This document shows positions 5,760-16,861 of a stretch of DNA of 64,000 bases, piece by piece. Below the pieces are notes generated by a model, which was not told where the DNA came from, made no database searches, and saw only the letters and a program-made list of their open reading frames with translations. Each line of letters opens with the position of its first letter. Position 1 is the stretch's first letter. This DNA comes from JAPHTQ01 sp050302275 (GTDB lineage Bacteria; Pseudomonadota; Gammaproteobacteria; Thiohalomonadales; Thiohalomonadaceae), in NCBI GenBank assembly GCA_050302275.1, contig JBNLAT010000013.1, forward strand, positions 5,135 to 69,134. The letters are read 5' to 3'. The position numbers and the translations under genes are program-made.

Positions 5760-8700
5760 TTAAGCACTGTAGCCCAGATTAGGCCCCAGCCATTTCTCGG
5801 CATCTTCCTTGCTCATCCCTTTGCGTTTTGCATATTCGTTAATTTGCTCTTCATTGATCTTCCCTATCGCAAAATAACGGCTTTCCGAATGGCTGAAATA
5901 GAGACCGGAAACGGCGGCGGTAGGGACCATAGCCTTCGCTTCAGTGAGCCAGATGCCGGTCTGTTTTTCCACATCGAGGAGTGACCAAACGATATCTTTT
6001 TCCGTGTGGTCCGGGCAGGCGGGATAACCGAGTGCAGGACGGATGCCCTGGTATTCCTCTTTGATCAGTGCTTCGTTATCGAGCTTTTCGCCCTCTGCAT
6101 AACCCCAATCAGACTTACGCACGACCTGATGCAGCCATTCAGCACAGGCTTCGGCGAGGCGGTCAGCGATGGCCTTGAGCATGATGGCGCTGTAGTCATC
6201 GTGCGCCGCTTCGAAGGCTTTGACCTTTTCGTCGATACCAAGACCGGCGGTGCAGGCGAACATGCCGACGTAATCCTGCTTACCGCTGGATTGCGGCGCG
6301 ACATAATCAGCCAAACAGTAATTTGCCTGTGCGTCGGGTTGCTTCGTTTGTTTGCGCAGGAAGTGTAGACATCCCTGTGCAGTTTCACCATCAGTGTCAA
6401 AGACAATCACATCGTCATCGTCTGTACTGTTCGCAGGGAAGAGGCCAATCACGGCTTTGGCGGTAAGCCATTTCTCCGCAATGATCTTTTTCAGCATTGC
6501 CTGCGCGTCGTCAAACAGTTTGCGTGCCTCTTCACCCTTCTCTTTGTCGTCGAAAATTTGCGGGTAACGGCCTTTCAGTTCCCAGGCGTGGAAGAAGAAG
6601 GTCCAGTCAATGAAGGGAACCAGATCTTCCAGCGAGATATCGTCGAAGGTGGTGACGCCCAGTTCGTTCGGTACCGGCGGGGTGTAGTTTTCCCAGTCGA
6701 TCTTCACTTTGTTGGCGCGTGCTTCTGCCAGGCTGACGAATTGTGTTGCCGCCTGACGACCTGCATGACGTTCACGCACCGCTTCGTACTCGGCTTTTAC
6801 GCCTGCGACGAAGGTGTCGCGATTGGCGGCGCTGATCAGGTTTTGCGCCACACCGACGGCGCGTGAGGCGTCCTTCACCCAGACCACTGGTTCAGAGTAG
6901 TTAGGTTCGACTTTTACCGCGGTGTGGGCGACCGATGTGGTGGCACCACCAAGCATGATCGGTTGTTTGTAACCGAGGCGCTGCATCTCTTTGGCGATGT
7001 GCACCATCTCGTCCAGTGACGGTGTGATCAGACCGGAGAGGCCGATGATGTCGACGTCGTGTTCCTGCGCTTTTTCCAGAATGGTTTGCGCAGCAACCAT
7101 GACGCCGATGTCGATGACTTCGAAGTTGTTGCACTGCAACACCACGCCGACGATGTTTTTGCCGATGTCGTGCACGTCGCCTTTTACCGTAGCCATGAGG
7201 ATCTTGCCCGCGGCCTTGGCGCCCTCTTTCTTCTCCGCCTCGATGTAGGGGATAAGGTAGGCGACCGCCTTTTTCATCACCCGTGCGGATTTCACCACCT
7301 GCGGCAGGAACATTTTGCCGTCACCGAAGAGATCGCCGACCGCGTTCATGCCGGACATCAGCGGCCCTTCGATCACGTCAAGGGCGGCGGGCAACTCCTG
7401 ACGCGCCGCTTCGGTGTCTTCTTCCACGTAGGCATCGATGCCTTTGACCAGCGCATGTTCGAGGCGCTTGGTCACCGGCCATTCGCGCCAGGCGAGGTCT
7501 TCTTTCTTTGCGGTGCCACTGCCGTCGCCGCGATATTGATCGGCGATTTCCAGCAGGCGATCGGTGGCATCGGCACGACGATTGAGAATCACGTCCTCGA
7601 CGCGCTCGCGCAACTCTTCAGGCAGCTCTTCGTAAACTTCAAGCATGCCCGCGTTGACGATGCCCATGGTCATACCGGCGTGGATGGCGTGGTAGAGGAA
7701 TACCGAGTGGATCGCCTCGCGCACCTTGTTGTTGCCGCGGAAGGAGAAGCTGACGTTGGAGACACCGCCGCTCACTTTGGCGTAGGGCAGGTTTTCGGTG
7801 ATCCAGCGGGTCGCCTCGATGAAATCGACGGCGTAGTTGTTGTGCTCTTCGATGCCGGTGGCGACGGCGAAGATGTTCGGGTCGAAGATGATGTCTTCAG
7901 CGGGGAAGCCGACCTGATTCACCAGGATGTCGTAACTGCGTTTGCAGATTTCCATCTTGCGTTGTTTGGTGTCGGCCTGGCCGGTTTCGTCGAAGGCCAT
8001 GACGATCACCGCCGCGCCGTATTTGCGCAGCAGTTTGGCGTGATGAATGAACGCCTCCTCGCCCTCTTTCAGCGAGATGGAGTTGACCACGCCCTTACCC
8101 TGAATGCACTTGAGGCCCGCTTCGATGATCTCCCACTTGGAGGAGTCGATCATCACCGGCACCTTGGCGATGTCCGGTTCGGAGGCCATCAGGTTCACAT
8201 AGGTGGTCATCGCCTTGACGCCATCGAGCATCGCTTCGTCCATGTTGACGTCGACGATCTGCGCACCGTCTTCCACCTGTTCGCGGCAGATGGAGAGCGC
8301 TTCGTCGTACTGCTCTTCCAGAATCAGGCGTTTGAATTTGGCGCTGCCGGTGACATTAGCGCGTTCGCCGACATTCACGAACAGCGACTCGGGACCGATG
8401 TTGAGCGGCTCCAGACCGGCAAGGCGACACTCCTTTTCGATCTGCGGCAGTTTGCGCGGCGGATGTTTGGAGACTTCTTCGACGATAGCGCGAATGTGAT
8501 CCGGCCCAGTGCCGCAGCAACCGCCGATGATGTTGAGGAAACCGTCTTTGGCCCAGGAGGCAAGTTCATCGGCCATCGCCTTCGGTGTTTCATCGTAGCC
8601 GCCGAACTCGTTAGGCAGGCCCGCGTTGGGGTGAGCCGAAACATGGCAGCAGGCGATGCGCGACATCTCTTCCACATACTGGCGCAGCTCTTTTGCGCCG

Positions 8701-9461
8701 AGGGCGCAGTTAAGGCCGATGGAGATCGGCTGCGCGTGGCTGAGGGAGTTGTAGAACGCTTCGGTCACCTGACCGGTGAGTGTACGGCCGGAGGCGTCGG
8801 TGATGGTGCCGGAGATCATTACCGGCAGGCGTACGCCGTCCTCTTCGAATACTGTTTCAACAGCGAAGACACCCGCCTTGGCGTTGAGGGTGTCGAAGAT
8901 GGTTTCGAGCATGATGATGTCGGCACCACCAGCGATCAGGCCGCGTGCGGCGATCTTGTACGCCTCGACCAGATCGTCGAAGGTGATGGCGCGGTACCCG
9001 GGGTTGTTCACATCCGGCGAGATGGAGGCGGTGCGGTCCGTAGGGCCGATAACCCCGGCGACGAAACGCGGCTTGGCCGGATTGGCCTTCTCTGCCTCGT
9101 CGGCGGCAGCACGGGCAAGGCGCGCCGCTTCGACGTTCATCTCATACGCCAGCTCTTCCATCTTGTAGTTCTTCATCGAGATGGCATTGGCGTTGAAGGA
9201 GTTGGTTTCGATGATGTCGGAACCGACATCGAGATAGGCCTTGTGGATGGCGCTAACGATGTCGGGGCGGGTCAGCGCCAGCAGGTCGTTGTTGCCTTTG
9301 AGGTCCACCGGCCAGTCGGCAAAACGCTCGCCGCGGAAGTCTTTCTCCTCCAGCTTATAACCCTGCAGCATGGTGCCGGTGGCGCCATCGAGATACAGGA
9401 TGCGCTCAGCCAATGCCTGCACAAGTTTTGCGGAATTTTTGCCGGTGTATTTCAGGGTCAT
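5760..9461 (-). CDS. metH: Cobalamin-dependent methionine synthase
   Basis: At 1233 residues it is full length for MetH, which moves a methyl group from 5-methyltetrahydrofolate via methylcobalamin to homocysteine in the cytoplasm. Domains in order are: the homocysteine-binding barrel (about 1-340, zinc ligands in GLNCALGA and IIGGCCGTGPDH), the pterin-binding barrel (about 355-640, NVGERANVTGS start), the cobalamin cap and B12 domain (about 650-900, base-off ligand motif GDVHDIGKN), and the AdoMet-binding reactivation domain (about 910-1233). It is divergent from the M48-like gene. The ribosome-binding site is weak. A short GC hairpin lies in its leader, but no B12 or SAM riboswitch was recognised. 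Confidence 0.98.
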   Translation of the reverse strand: MTLKYTGKNSAKLVQALAERILYLDGATGTMLQGYKLEEKDFRGERFADWPVDLKGNNDLLALTRPDIVSAIHKAYLDVGSDIIETNSFNANAISMKNYKMEELAYEMNVEAARLARAAADEAEKANPAKPRFVAGVIGPTDRTASISPDVNNPGYRAITFDDLVEAYKIAARGLIAGGADIIMLETIFDTLNAKAGVFAVETVFEEDGVRLPVMISGTITDASGRTLTGQVTEAFYNSLSHAQPISIGLNCALGAKELRQYVEEMSRIACCHVSAHPNAGLPNEFGGYDETPKAMADELASWAKDGFLNIIGGCCGTGPDHIRAIVEEVSKHPPRKLPQIEKECRLAGLEPLNIGPESLFVNVGERANVTGSAKFKRLILEEQYDEALSICREQVEDGAQIVDVNMDEAMLDGVKAMTTYVNLMASEPDIAKVPVMIDSSKWEIIEAGLKCIQGKGVVNSISLKEGEEAFIHHAKLLRKYGAAVIVMAFDETGQADTKQRKMEICKRSYDILVNQVGFPAEDIIFDPNIFAVATGIEEHNNYAVDFIEATRWITENLPYAKVSGGVSNVSFSFRGNNKVREAIHSVFLYHAIHAGMTMGIVNAGMLEVYEELPEELRERVEDVILNRRADATDRLLEIADQYRGDGSGTAKKEDLAWREWPVTKRLEHALVKGIDAYVEEDTEAARQELPAALDVIEGPLMSGMNAVGDLFGDGKMFLPQVVKSARVMKKAVAYLIPYIEAEKKEGAKAAGKILMATVKGDVHDIGKNIVGVVLQCNNFEVIDIGVMVAAQTILEKAQEHDVDIIGLSGLITPSLDEMVHIAKEMQRLGYKQPIMLGGATTSVAHTAVKVEPNYSEPVVWVKDASRAVGVAQNLISAANRDTFVAGVKAEYEAVRERHAGRQAATQFVSLAEARANKVKIDWENYTPPVPNELGVTTFDDISLEDLVPFIDWTFFFHAWELKGRYPQIFDDKEKGEEARKLFDDAQAMLKKIIAEKWLTAKAVIGLFPANSTDDDDVIVFDTDGETAQGCLHFLRKQTKQPDAQANYCLADYVAPQSSGKQDYVGMFACTAGLGIDEKVKAFEAAHDDYSAIMLKAIADRLAEACAEWLHQVVRKSDWGYAEGEKLDNEALIKEEYQGIRPALGYPACPDHTEKDIVWSLLDVEKQTGIWLTEAKAMVPTAAVSGLYFSHSESRYFAIGKINEEQINEYAKRKGMSKEDAEKWLGPNLGYSA

Positions 9462-9629
9462 ATTCTTTGTTGCCGTTTATGCTGATAAATGTCATGGCGG
9501 GACGCCCGCCGGACGTGGCATTTTAGCACAGCAACGGCCTTATCCGGCCGAAGTGTGACGGGGTTTGAATTTGCCCCGATTCCTGACGGATACCATGGAT
9601 ATCCCCCCACCATGACGGCCAGCAGGCGC

Positions 9630-11990
9630 ATGGATACTGCAACGACGTACAGCATCATATTCAGTGGCAAAACCTGCGAGGGTTTCGAGCGCAAACAGGT
9701 TGCCCAGACCCTGGCGCAGAAGCTGCGCCTCAACGCCGAGCAGGTGAAGCGCCTGTTCGATGGCGCCGATCACACCATCAAACGCACCACCACCGAGGCC
9801 GACGCACAAAAGGTGGTGGATAAACTGGCGCTAATTGGCGCGATGAGCCGTATCGAACCACCGCCAGCGCCCAAGGCCGACTCACCCCGTAAACAAACTC
9901 CAGTAGCCGCGCCGAAGAAAGCAAAAACCAGCGATAAAACTCTTGCGTCTTTCACGCCGCTGGAGAACCGCTCGATGTTCAAGCCGTTGCTCTACCTGTC
10001 GCTGGGCGTTGAGGCGCTATTCGCCGGACTCTATCTGGCACTGCTGCTGACCCTGGGTTTCTACACCTTCTTCACCCTCTGGGCCTCCCCCGACAGCGAC
10101 TATCCGCTGCTGATCCTGATGGCCCAGCTACTCAGCATTCCGGTCCTGACCCTGCTGCTGTTACTGCTGGCCAAACCGCTACTCTCCCTGCGCCACCTCA
10201 GCTATCGCGGCATCCACGCCTCCGAGGAGCAGGAGCCCGATCTCTATATGTTCGTGCAGGATGTTTGCGAACGGCTGAATGTGCCGCCACCCGTCGAGAT
10301 CCGCTTTAACAACGATATGAACGTGATCGTGCATCATCGCGGCCTGCGCGGCTTTCAGCGCAATGAGTTTGTGCTGACCATCGGCGTCCCCTTGCTGGCG
10401 GCGCTGAAGACCAACCAACTGGCGGCGCTGCTGGCACGCGAGATGCTCTGTTTCCGAAACCCTGAAGCGCCCCGTGCCGGGTTCATGTTGATGGCAGTGC
10501 ACCGTTGGCTGCATGTGGCGCTGCATCGGGAAGATAGCTTCGATCTGGGACTGAAACGCTGGCTGGAACAGGGCCGCCTTTCCGACACCACAGTAGAAAA
10601 ATTGCAGGGGCTATTTGCCTTCGTACGCCGCCTGATGCTGCCGCGGCAAATGCTGAGCCGGATGCTGGAACGCCGACTGGTGCATACCATCGTTGCCGAA
10701 GCCGACGATGCAGCCTGTACCATGGCCGGACGCGAAGGATTGAGTCAGGCGCTGGAACAGCAGCGACTCATCGCACATACGGCGGAAGATATTGTTCCCC
10801 GTTTGCAGAAACAGTGGGATGAGAAAGGTGTGCTCCCCGACGATATGGTGCAACTCATCCTGTTGCGGGCCCGCCAGTTCCCGGCGACGATCCACAACCA
10901 GTTGCGTACTGAACAGGAACAGCTCCGGGCAGCAGAGAGCGACATCATTCCCGCCGACAGTCAGCGCATTAACCGTCTGCAAAATGAGACGCCGTTACCC
11001 GGTTATGCCTGCGTCTCCCCGGCACAAACCCTGGTGCACTTCTTCGCCAAACTGGCCACCACCATGACGGTGCGCTACTACCACAACCGCCTCAATGTCC
11101 CGATTACACCCAACAAGCTGATCCATCCGGTGGTCAAGGGCAGCAGCGAAGAACAGCTCAATACTGCGCTGACCGGTTACTTCAACGGCGTGCTGCACCT
11201 GATGCAACCGCTTAAGCTACAGGAGCTTAGCGATAAGATCACCAATGCGGCAACGGCAAAAAAGGTCTGGCGCGAAGCGGCGCAGCGGATCAAAGCCGAC
11301 CTCTCACAGGCGAAGCGCGACTTCAGCGTTAACGCCACCACGGAGAAACAGCTCAGCGACAACAGCATGCGCGAAGCACTCTATCGCGCCGAACTATGGC
11401 GCAAGATGGGCGAACGTAAATTAAACAAAGAAGATTTCGAGGCCTTCCTGCAGCAGTGTCGCGATGTGGAGAGTGAATACGAACAGAGCCTGAAGAAGGT
11501 GGCACTGCACCAGAGTTTCTATGCGCAGCGACTGGCGGCAACATTGGCGATGTTACGTCCACCGGAAGAGGAGGAGGATAGCGATCATCGTTATATGGAG
11601 ATCGTTATGCTGCTTACCATCTATAGCCGCATCGAATCGATACTGCCGAAATTGCGCGAATTGAAGCTCAATGCTTCGCTGCTCAACGTCCTGCTCAGTT
11701 ATCTCAACAGCGACCGTGCCTCTTCGCTGAAAGATCGCATCGATGAAGAGGCTGCCGACATCCGCACCCTCATCACTGCGATCAAACTGGCCCTGAAAGA
11801 TGTGCCCAATCCCTTCCCCGCTCCTCGCGGCGGAAAGGTGTTAATGGAGTACCTGTTACTGGAGTCTTTTAGCGACGACACCGCGGAGGGGGAATACGAT
11901 CGCGGCAACGATATCGTAACCCGCATGGCGCTGATACAGAAAAGAATTCTTGTACGTCTGATTGAGATCGCAGGTGAGGCGGAGCAGTAA
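9630..11990 (+). CDS. Membrane protein with an inactivated M48-type peptidase domain
   Basis: About 786 residues. An N-terminal 70-residue alpha/beta module (YSIIFSGKTCEGFERKQVAQ) precedes an Ala/Pro/Lys linker and two membrane segments at about 117-185. Next comes a region that reads like an M48 metallopeptidase (LTIGVPLLAAL, then LLAREMLCFRN), but the HExxH site is RExxC at 270-274, so both zinc histidines are gone. The rest is a long helical region rich in charged residues. It is probably a pseudoprotease or scaffold. Earlier starts at 9489 and 9612 are possible; neither has a ribosome-binding site, and the MDTATTYSII start fits the domain boundary. It is divergent from metH and convergent with egtD, 9 nt apart. 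Confidence 0.72.
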   Translation: MDTATTYSIIFSGKTCEGFERKQVAQTLAQKLRLNAEQVKRLFDGADHTIKRTTTEADAQKVVDKLALIGAMSRIEPPPAPKADSPRKQTPVAAPKKAKTSDKTLASFTPLENRSMFKPLLYLSLGVEALFAGLYLALLLTLGFYTFFTLWASPDSDYPLLILMAQLLSIPVLTLLLLLLAKPLLSLRHLSYRGIHASEEQEPDLYMFVQDVCERLNVPPPVEIRFNNDMNVIVHHRGLRGFQRNEFVLTIGVPLLAALKTNQLAALLAREMLCFRNPEAPRAGFMLMAVHRWLHVALHREDSFDLGLKRWLEQGRLSDTTVEKLQGLFAFVRRLMLPRQMLSRMLERRLVHTIVAEADDAACTMAGREGLSQALEQQRLIAHTAEDIVPRLQKQWDEKGVLPDDMVQLILLRARQFPATIHNQLRTEQEQLRAAESDIIPADSQRINRLQNETPLPGYACVSPAQTLVHFFAKLATTMTVRYYHNRLNVPITPNKLIHPVVKGSSEEQLNTALTGYFNGVLHLMQPLKLQELSDKITNAATAKKVWREAAQRIKADLSQAKRDFSVNATTEKQLSDNSMREALYRAELWRKMGERKLNKEDFEAFLQQCRDVESEYEQSLKKVALHQSFYAQRLAATLAMLRPPEEEEDSDHRYMEIVMLLTIYSRIESILPKLRELKLNASLLNVLLSYLNSDRASSLKDRIDEEAADIRTLITAIKLALKDVPNPFPAPRGGKVLMEYLLLESFSDDTAEGEYDRGNDIVTRMALIQKRILVRLIEIAGEAEQ

Positions 11991-11999
11991 CTCCGTTAA

Positions 12000-12955
12000 T
12001 CAGGCCACACGCAGGCAGTGGACGCTGAAATAGCTGTTCTCGTCGATCCAGGTTTTCACCCGTTCAAATCCCTCCTCCGCCGCCATACGCAAAAATCCAT
12101 CCACCGTATATTTATAGGAATTTTCCGTGTGGATGGCATCGCCTGCGGCAAACTGCAACTGTTCATTACCGATATGAACCTGTTGCAAGGTGTTGCTGAT
12201 CAGGTGCATCTCCACCCGTCCCAGCTCGGCGTTATAGCCTGCGGCATGATCGAAATTCTCCACCACGAAGTCGGCATCCAGTTCGCGATTGATCCGCTCC
12301 AGCAGGTTCAGGTTGAAAGCGGCGGTAACGCCCGCCGCATCGTTATAGGCGCGATGCAGTACCGTGTGTTCTTTTTGTAGATCAACGCCGATCAATAGAT
12401 GACCACCGCTACCCAACGCCAGTGCCACATGATGCAACAAACGCTGTGCATGGGTCGGTTCGAAATTGCCGATGCTGGAACCGGGGAAAAATGCCGCACG
12501 CGGCAGTTCATCGGGCGACCAGGGTAGTTTCAAACCACGGGAGTAATCGGCACAGGTGGCGTGCACTTCGAGTTCAGGATATTCACGCGCCAATGTTCTG
12601 GCTGCGTCGAGCAGAAAATCACGGGAGATGTCGACCGGCATGTAGGCGGCGGGCTTCAACGCATCGAGCAGCAGGCGGATCTTGCGGCTGGAACCTGAAC
12701 CGAGCTCAATCAACAGGCAGTCGTTGCCGAGCAATGACGCCATCTCTTCGCCGTGTTTTTCCAGCAATGAAATCTCGGTACGAGAAGGATAATACTCAGG
12801 CGTTTCGGTGATCGCCTCGAACAGTTCCGAGCCACGCAGATCGTAAAAAAACTTGGGCGAGATCATCGGCGGCTTCTGCCGTAAACCTTTAAGCACTTCA
12901 CGCATCATGTCGATCTGCGGCGGATGGAGATCGTAGAAACGCACGGCGTGATGGC

Positions 12956-12959
<4 letters not shown>
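12000..12959 (-). CDS. egtD: L-histidine N-alpha-methyltransferase (EgtD)
   Basis: A 319-residue SAM-dependent methyltransferase of the EgtD family, which trimethylates histidine to hercynine, the first step of ergothioneine synthesis. Visible hallmarks are the N-terminal KFFYDLRGSELFEAITETPEYYP segment, the SAM-binding LIELGSGSSRKIRLLL, PVDISRDFL, and FPGSSIGNFEP. Its ATG overlaps the stop of egtB by 4 nt (ATGA), so the pair is translationally coupled. Length and motifs are normal. Confidence 0.95.
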
Positions 12960-14248
<1,289 letters not shown>

Positions 14249-14343
14249 TGTTTCCCTCCTGAAACAGGTTGGGTCTCTAAGCGTAGACCATGGAGGCGGG
14301 CAAGATATCCCGCCCCCAACGAAGCTGTCTCAACTAGATGGGT

Positions 14344-14772
14344 TTAACACTGCTCCCAAGGGAGATTTTCGAAACGCCAACCACCCAACGTGCTGCGGTG
14401 GTGGTTGTCGTCCAGTTCACCCTCAAAGCCTTCGAGGACGTTATGCACGCCTTTGACACCCGCCTCGACCAGAACCTCGCCGGCCTCCTGTGAACGCTTG
14501 CCACTACGGCAGATCAACAGGATCGGCGCACAGCCGTCCAGATCGTCGCAGATCACGCCACCGAGCATCAGCTCACGTACCTGGCGGACAAAGTGAGGGT
14601 TCACTTCCCAGTCCGGCTCATCGATCCACGGAATGTGCACCGCCCCCTTGGGGTGGCCCACAAACAGGAACTCCATATTGGAACGCACATCTACCAGCAC
14701 GGCCCGCGGGTCGTCCTGCATGATTTGCCAGGCTTCGGTCGGTGTGATGCCTTTGACCCCTTTCTCGCCCAT
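14344..14772 (-). CDS. Rhodanese-domain protein
   Basis: A single 142-residue rhodanese domain (VLVDVRSNMEF at the start, active-site loop ICRSGKRS with the persulfide-carrying cysteine, then NVLEGFEGELD). It is a probable cytoplasmic sulfur carrier. The ATG at 14772 with GGAGGAG upstream is preferred to a TTG 15 nt earlier. It lies between the nfeD-SPFH genes upstream and egtBD downstream on the same strand, with gaps of about 50 and 95 nt. A role in supplying sulfur to neighbours is conceivable but not shown. Confidence 0.88.
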   Translation of the reverse strand: MGEKGVKGITPTEAWQIMQDDPRAVLVDVRSNMEFLFVGHPKGAVHIPWIDEPDWEVNPHFVRQVRELMLGGVICDDLDGCAPILLICRSGKRSQEAGEVLVEAGVKGVHNVLEGFEGELDDNHHRSTLGGWRFENLPWEQC

Positions 14773-14821
14773 GGCTAACTCCTCCAAAATATATTTATAT
14801 ACTTATCAATACAGCTTATTG

Positions 14822-15274
14822 CTAGGTTAATAGTTCCACCTTCAGTAGTACGCCGTCAACCCCCATGACTTTCACCCGACTCCCCGCGGCACAATCCTCC
14901 CCCAGAATGCGCCAGGTGGTGTCGTCGACCCGTATCTTGCCGTGGCCATTAACGATGGGTTCGTCCAGGGTAAAAGTGCGGCCCACATACTGCTCACCAC
15001 GACGGTTAAGCGCGGGCTGGTCGCTCTCCACCGGGTGCTTGCTCTGGTATTTACGCCAGGCAACCACCGCTACGACCGAGAGCACGGCGAAGATGGCGAT
15101 CTGGTAGTCCCAGCCCATGCCCGGAATCAGCAACAACAGGAAGCCGACCACGCCTGCCGCAATGCCCATCCACATAAAGAAGGTACCGGGGACGAACGCC
15201 TCCAGAATCAGCAGCGTCACCGCCAGTATCCACCAGCTCCAGTGATCGACGTGCTGGAAGAGCTCGGCCATCAT
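14822..15274 (-). CDS. NfeD-family membrane protein
   Basis: A 150-residue short NfeD protein: membrane helices at about 13-65 (WILAVTLLILEAFVPGTFFMWMGIAAG and beyond), then a soluble OB-fold domain (YVGRTFTLDEPIVNGHGKIRVDDTTWRI). Such proteins pair with SPFH proteins in membrane microdomains. Its start overlaps the stop of the SPFH gene by 4 nt, and AGGAGG precedes it, so the two are co-expressed. Confidence 0.9.
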   Translation of the reverse strand: MMAELFQHVDHWSWWILAVTLLILEAFVPGTFFMWMGIAAGVVGFLLLLIPGMGWDYQIAIFAVLSVVAVVAWRKYQSKHPVESDQPALNRRGEQYVGRTFTLDEPIVNGHGKIRVDDTTWRILGEDCAAGSRVKVMGVDGVLLKVELLT

Positions 15275-16200
15275 GCGCCACCTCCTCGCTTACCCAGTGC
15301 CTCTTTCGCCAGTTCGCTGATACCACCGATGGCGCCGATTACGCCGGATGCCTCAAGCGGCATAAAGATCAGTTTTCCATTCGGGGCCGTGGCAATGCTT
15401 TGCAGCGCATCGACATACTTAGTGGCAACGAAGTAGTTCACGGCATTGATATCGCCCTTCTCGATTGCCTGGGAAACCATCATGGTCGCCTTGGCCTCCG
15501 CCTCGGCCAGACGCTCCCGCGCCTCGGCTTCGCGGAAAGCGGCCTCACGCTGACCTTCTGCTTCGAGAATGGCCGACTGTTTTTCACCCTCCGCCTTGAG
15601 GATCGCCGACTGGCGTTCACCTTCGGCCTCGAGGATCTGCGCACGCTTGAGGCGTTCCGCCTTCATCTGCCGCGCCATCGCGTCGACCAGATCGTTGGGT
15701 GGAGAGATATCCTTGATCTCGATACGGGTGACCTTCACGCCCCAGGGTGTGGTGGCATCGTCCACCACGCTAAGCAGGCGGGCGTTGATCTCGTCACGAC
15801 GGGAGAGCAGTTCGTCCAGATCCATACCACCCATTACGGTACGGATATTGGTCATGGTGAGGTTGAGGATGGCGTAGTCGAGACCGCTAACCTCGTAGGC
15901 CGCCTTGGCCGCGTCCATGATTTGATAGAAGACCACGCCGTCGACAGTAACCATGGCGTTGTCCTTGGTAATGACCTCCTGGGACGGCACATCCTGCACC
16001 TGTTCCATCATGTTCATCTTGCGGCCAACGCGATCAACCACGGGCACGATAAGATTGAGGCCGGGACGCAGGGTCTGTACATAACGACCGAAGCGCTCGA
16101 CGGTGTACTCCATCCCCTGCGGTACGGATTTGACGCCGAGAAACACCAGCACCACGGCAAGGCCGAAGAGGTAGATGACAAACGAGGCAAACCCTTCCAT
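15271..16200 (-). CDS. qmcA: SPFH/Band 7 membrane protein, QmcA-like
   Basis: About 309 residues. One N-terminal membrane helix (FASFVIYLFGLAVVLVFLGV) is followed by an SPFH domain (VERFGRYVQTLRPGLNLIVPVVDRV through TRIEIKDISPP). Next comes a long Ala/Glu-rich coiled coil with repeated EAEGERQSAILKAEGEKQ units, and a Gly/Ala tail. It forms oligomeric scaffolds and is associated with protease regulation. The second ATG (16200) has AAGGAG at 7 nt, whereas the first (16206) is too close to it. It forms an operon with nfeD and follows the short SPFH gene. Confidence 0.92.
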   Translation of the reverse strand: MEGFASFVIYLFGLAVVLVFLGVKSVPQGMEYTVERFGRYVQTLRPGLNLIVPVVDRVGRKMNMMEQVQDVPSQEVITKDNAMVTVDGVVFYQIMDAAKAAYEVSGLDYAILNLTMTNIRTVMGGMDLDELLSRRDEINARLLSVVDDATTPWGVKVTRIEIKDISPPNDLVDAMARQMKAERLKRAQILEAEGERQSAILKAEGEKQSAILEAEGQREAAFREAEARERLAEAEAKATMMVSQAIEKGDINAVNYFVATKYVDALQSIATAPNGKLIFMPLEASGVIGAIGGISELAKEALGKRGGGA

Positions 16201-16275
16201 TTCCATTCTCCTTCGTTGTTAATTAGGCAAACATACAGCGGTGAATTTGTTGCTGCGATACAATTTGTATTCAGT

Positions 16276-16782
16276 TTAATCTTTTGCAGCTGAGGAAATA
16301 CTTTTGACCTCCAGGTCAATGATCCTGATACCCCAAGGGGTGGCCGCCTGTTTCATGGCAGCCAATAGACGCTCACCGATAAGTCTGGGGTGGTTATGTA
16401 ATTCATCTGCTTCCATGGCTAATGCAATGGCCTGAATATCTGCCGCTGCCTGTTCACGAATAGCCCGATCAGGATTACCCGCCTGGTAAGCTGCCGAAGC
16501 CGCATCCATAACCTGATAGCTGATCTCGCTATCAATACTGAATCTTACGTTATCCCTGGTGATAACCGTCTGCTCAGGTATATAACGGACCTGTTTGGTC
16601 ATATCCATTTTGTGACCAACCCGGTCGAGAATCGGAACGATGAAATTAATTCCTGGGGTTAACGTCCTAGTATAGCGCCCGAGTCGTTCGACAACGTATC
16701 CCTTCCCCTCAGGTACTGATGTAATGCTGTAAAGCAGCAACCCCACGACGAAACTTGCCAGGTAGTAGCTAAAACTGCCCAT
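16276..16782 (-). CDS. Short SPFH-domain protein lacking the coiled coil
   Basis: A 168-residue paralogue of the neighbouring QmcA-like protein: a membrane helix (YYLASFVVGLLLYSIT), then SPFH sequence VVERLGRYTRTLTPGINFI to IRIIDLEVKSISSAAKD. It stops where the family's coiled coil would begin. AGGAGG at good spacing precedes the ATG. The partner equivalents (VERFGRY/VERLGRY, QVRYIPEQTVITRDN) are clearly homologous but diverged, so this is an old duplication. It may be a truncated remnant or a working capping/regulatory subunit; the intact start signals and uninterrupted frame favour expression. Confidence 0.8.
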   Translation of the reverse strand: MGSFSYYLASFVVGLLLYSITSVPEGKGYVVERLGRYTRTLTPGINFIVPILDRVGHKMDMTKQVRYIPEQTVITRDNVRFSIDSEISYQVMDAASAAYQAGNPDRAIREQAAADIQAIALAMEADELHNHPRLIGERLLAAMKQAATPWGIRIIDLEVKSISSAAKD

Positions 16783-16861
16783 CCAAACCTCCTTTGTTAT
16801 CGGCTCAAATAGCATACACCAGCGATGCGACGATGGTGCGTTCGCGTTACAATCGGCGCGC

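Noticed and set aside
7059..9485. 808-codon plus-strand ORF opposite metH
   Set aside because: A shadow of the high-GC third-position pattern of metH; its translation is His/Val/Asp-rich and has no domain.
9462..9629. Cobalamin, SAM or SAH riboswitch upstream of metH
   Set aside because: The leader is short and lacks a B12 box or the conserved SAM/SAH cores; only generic GC hairpins are seen.
9489..9629. Longer N-terminus of the M48-like protein
   Set aside because: No ribosome-binding site, residues unlike a folded domain, and it would extend into the metH promoter region.
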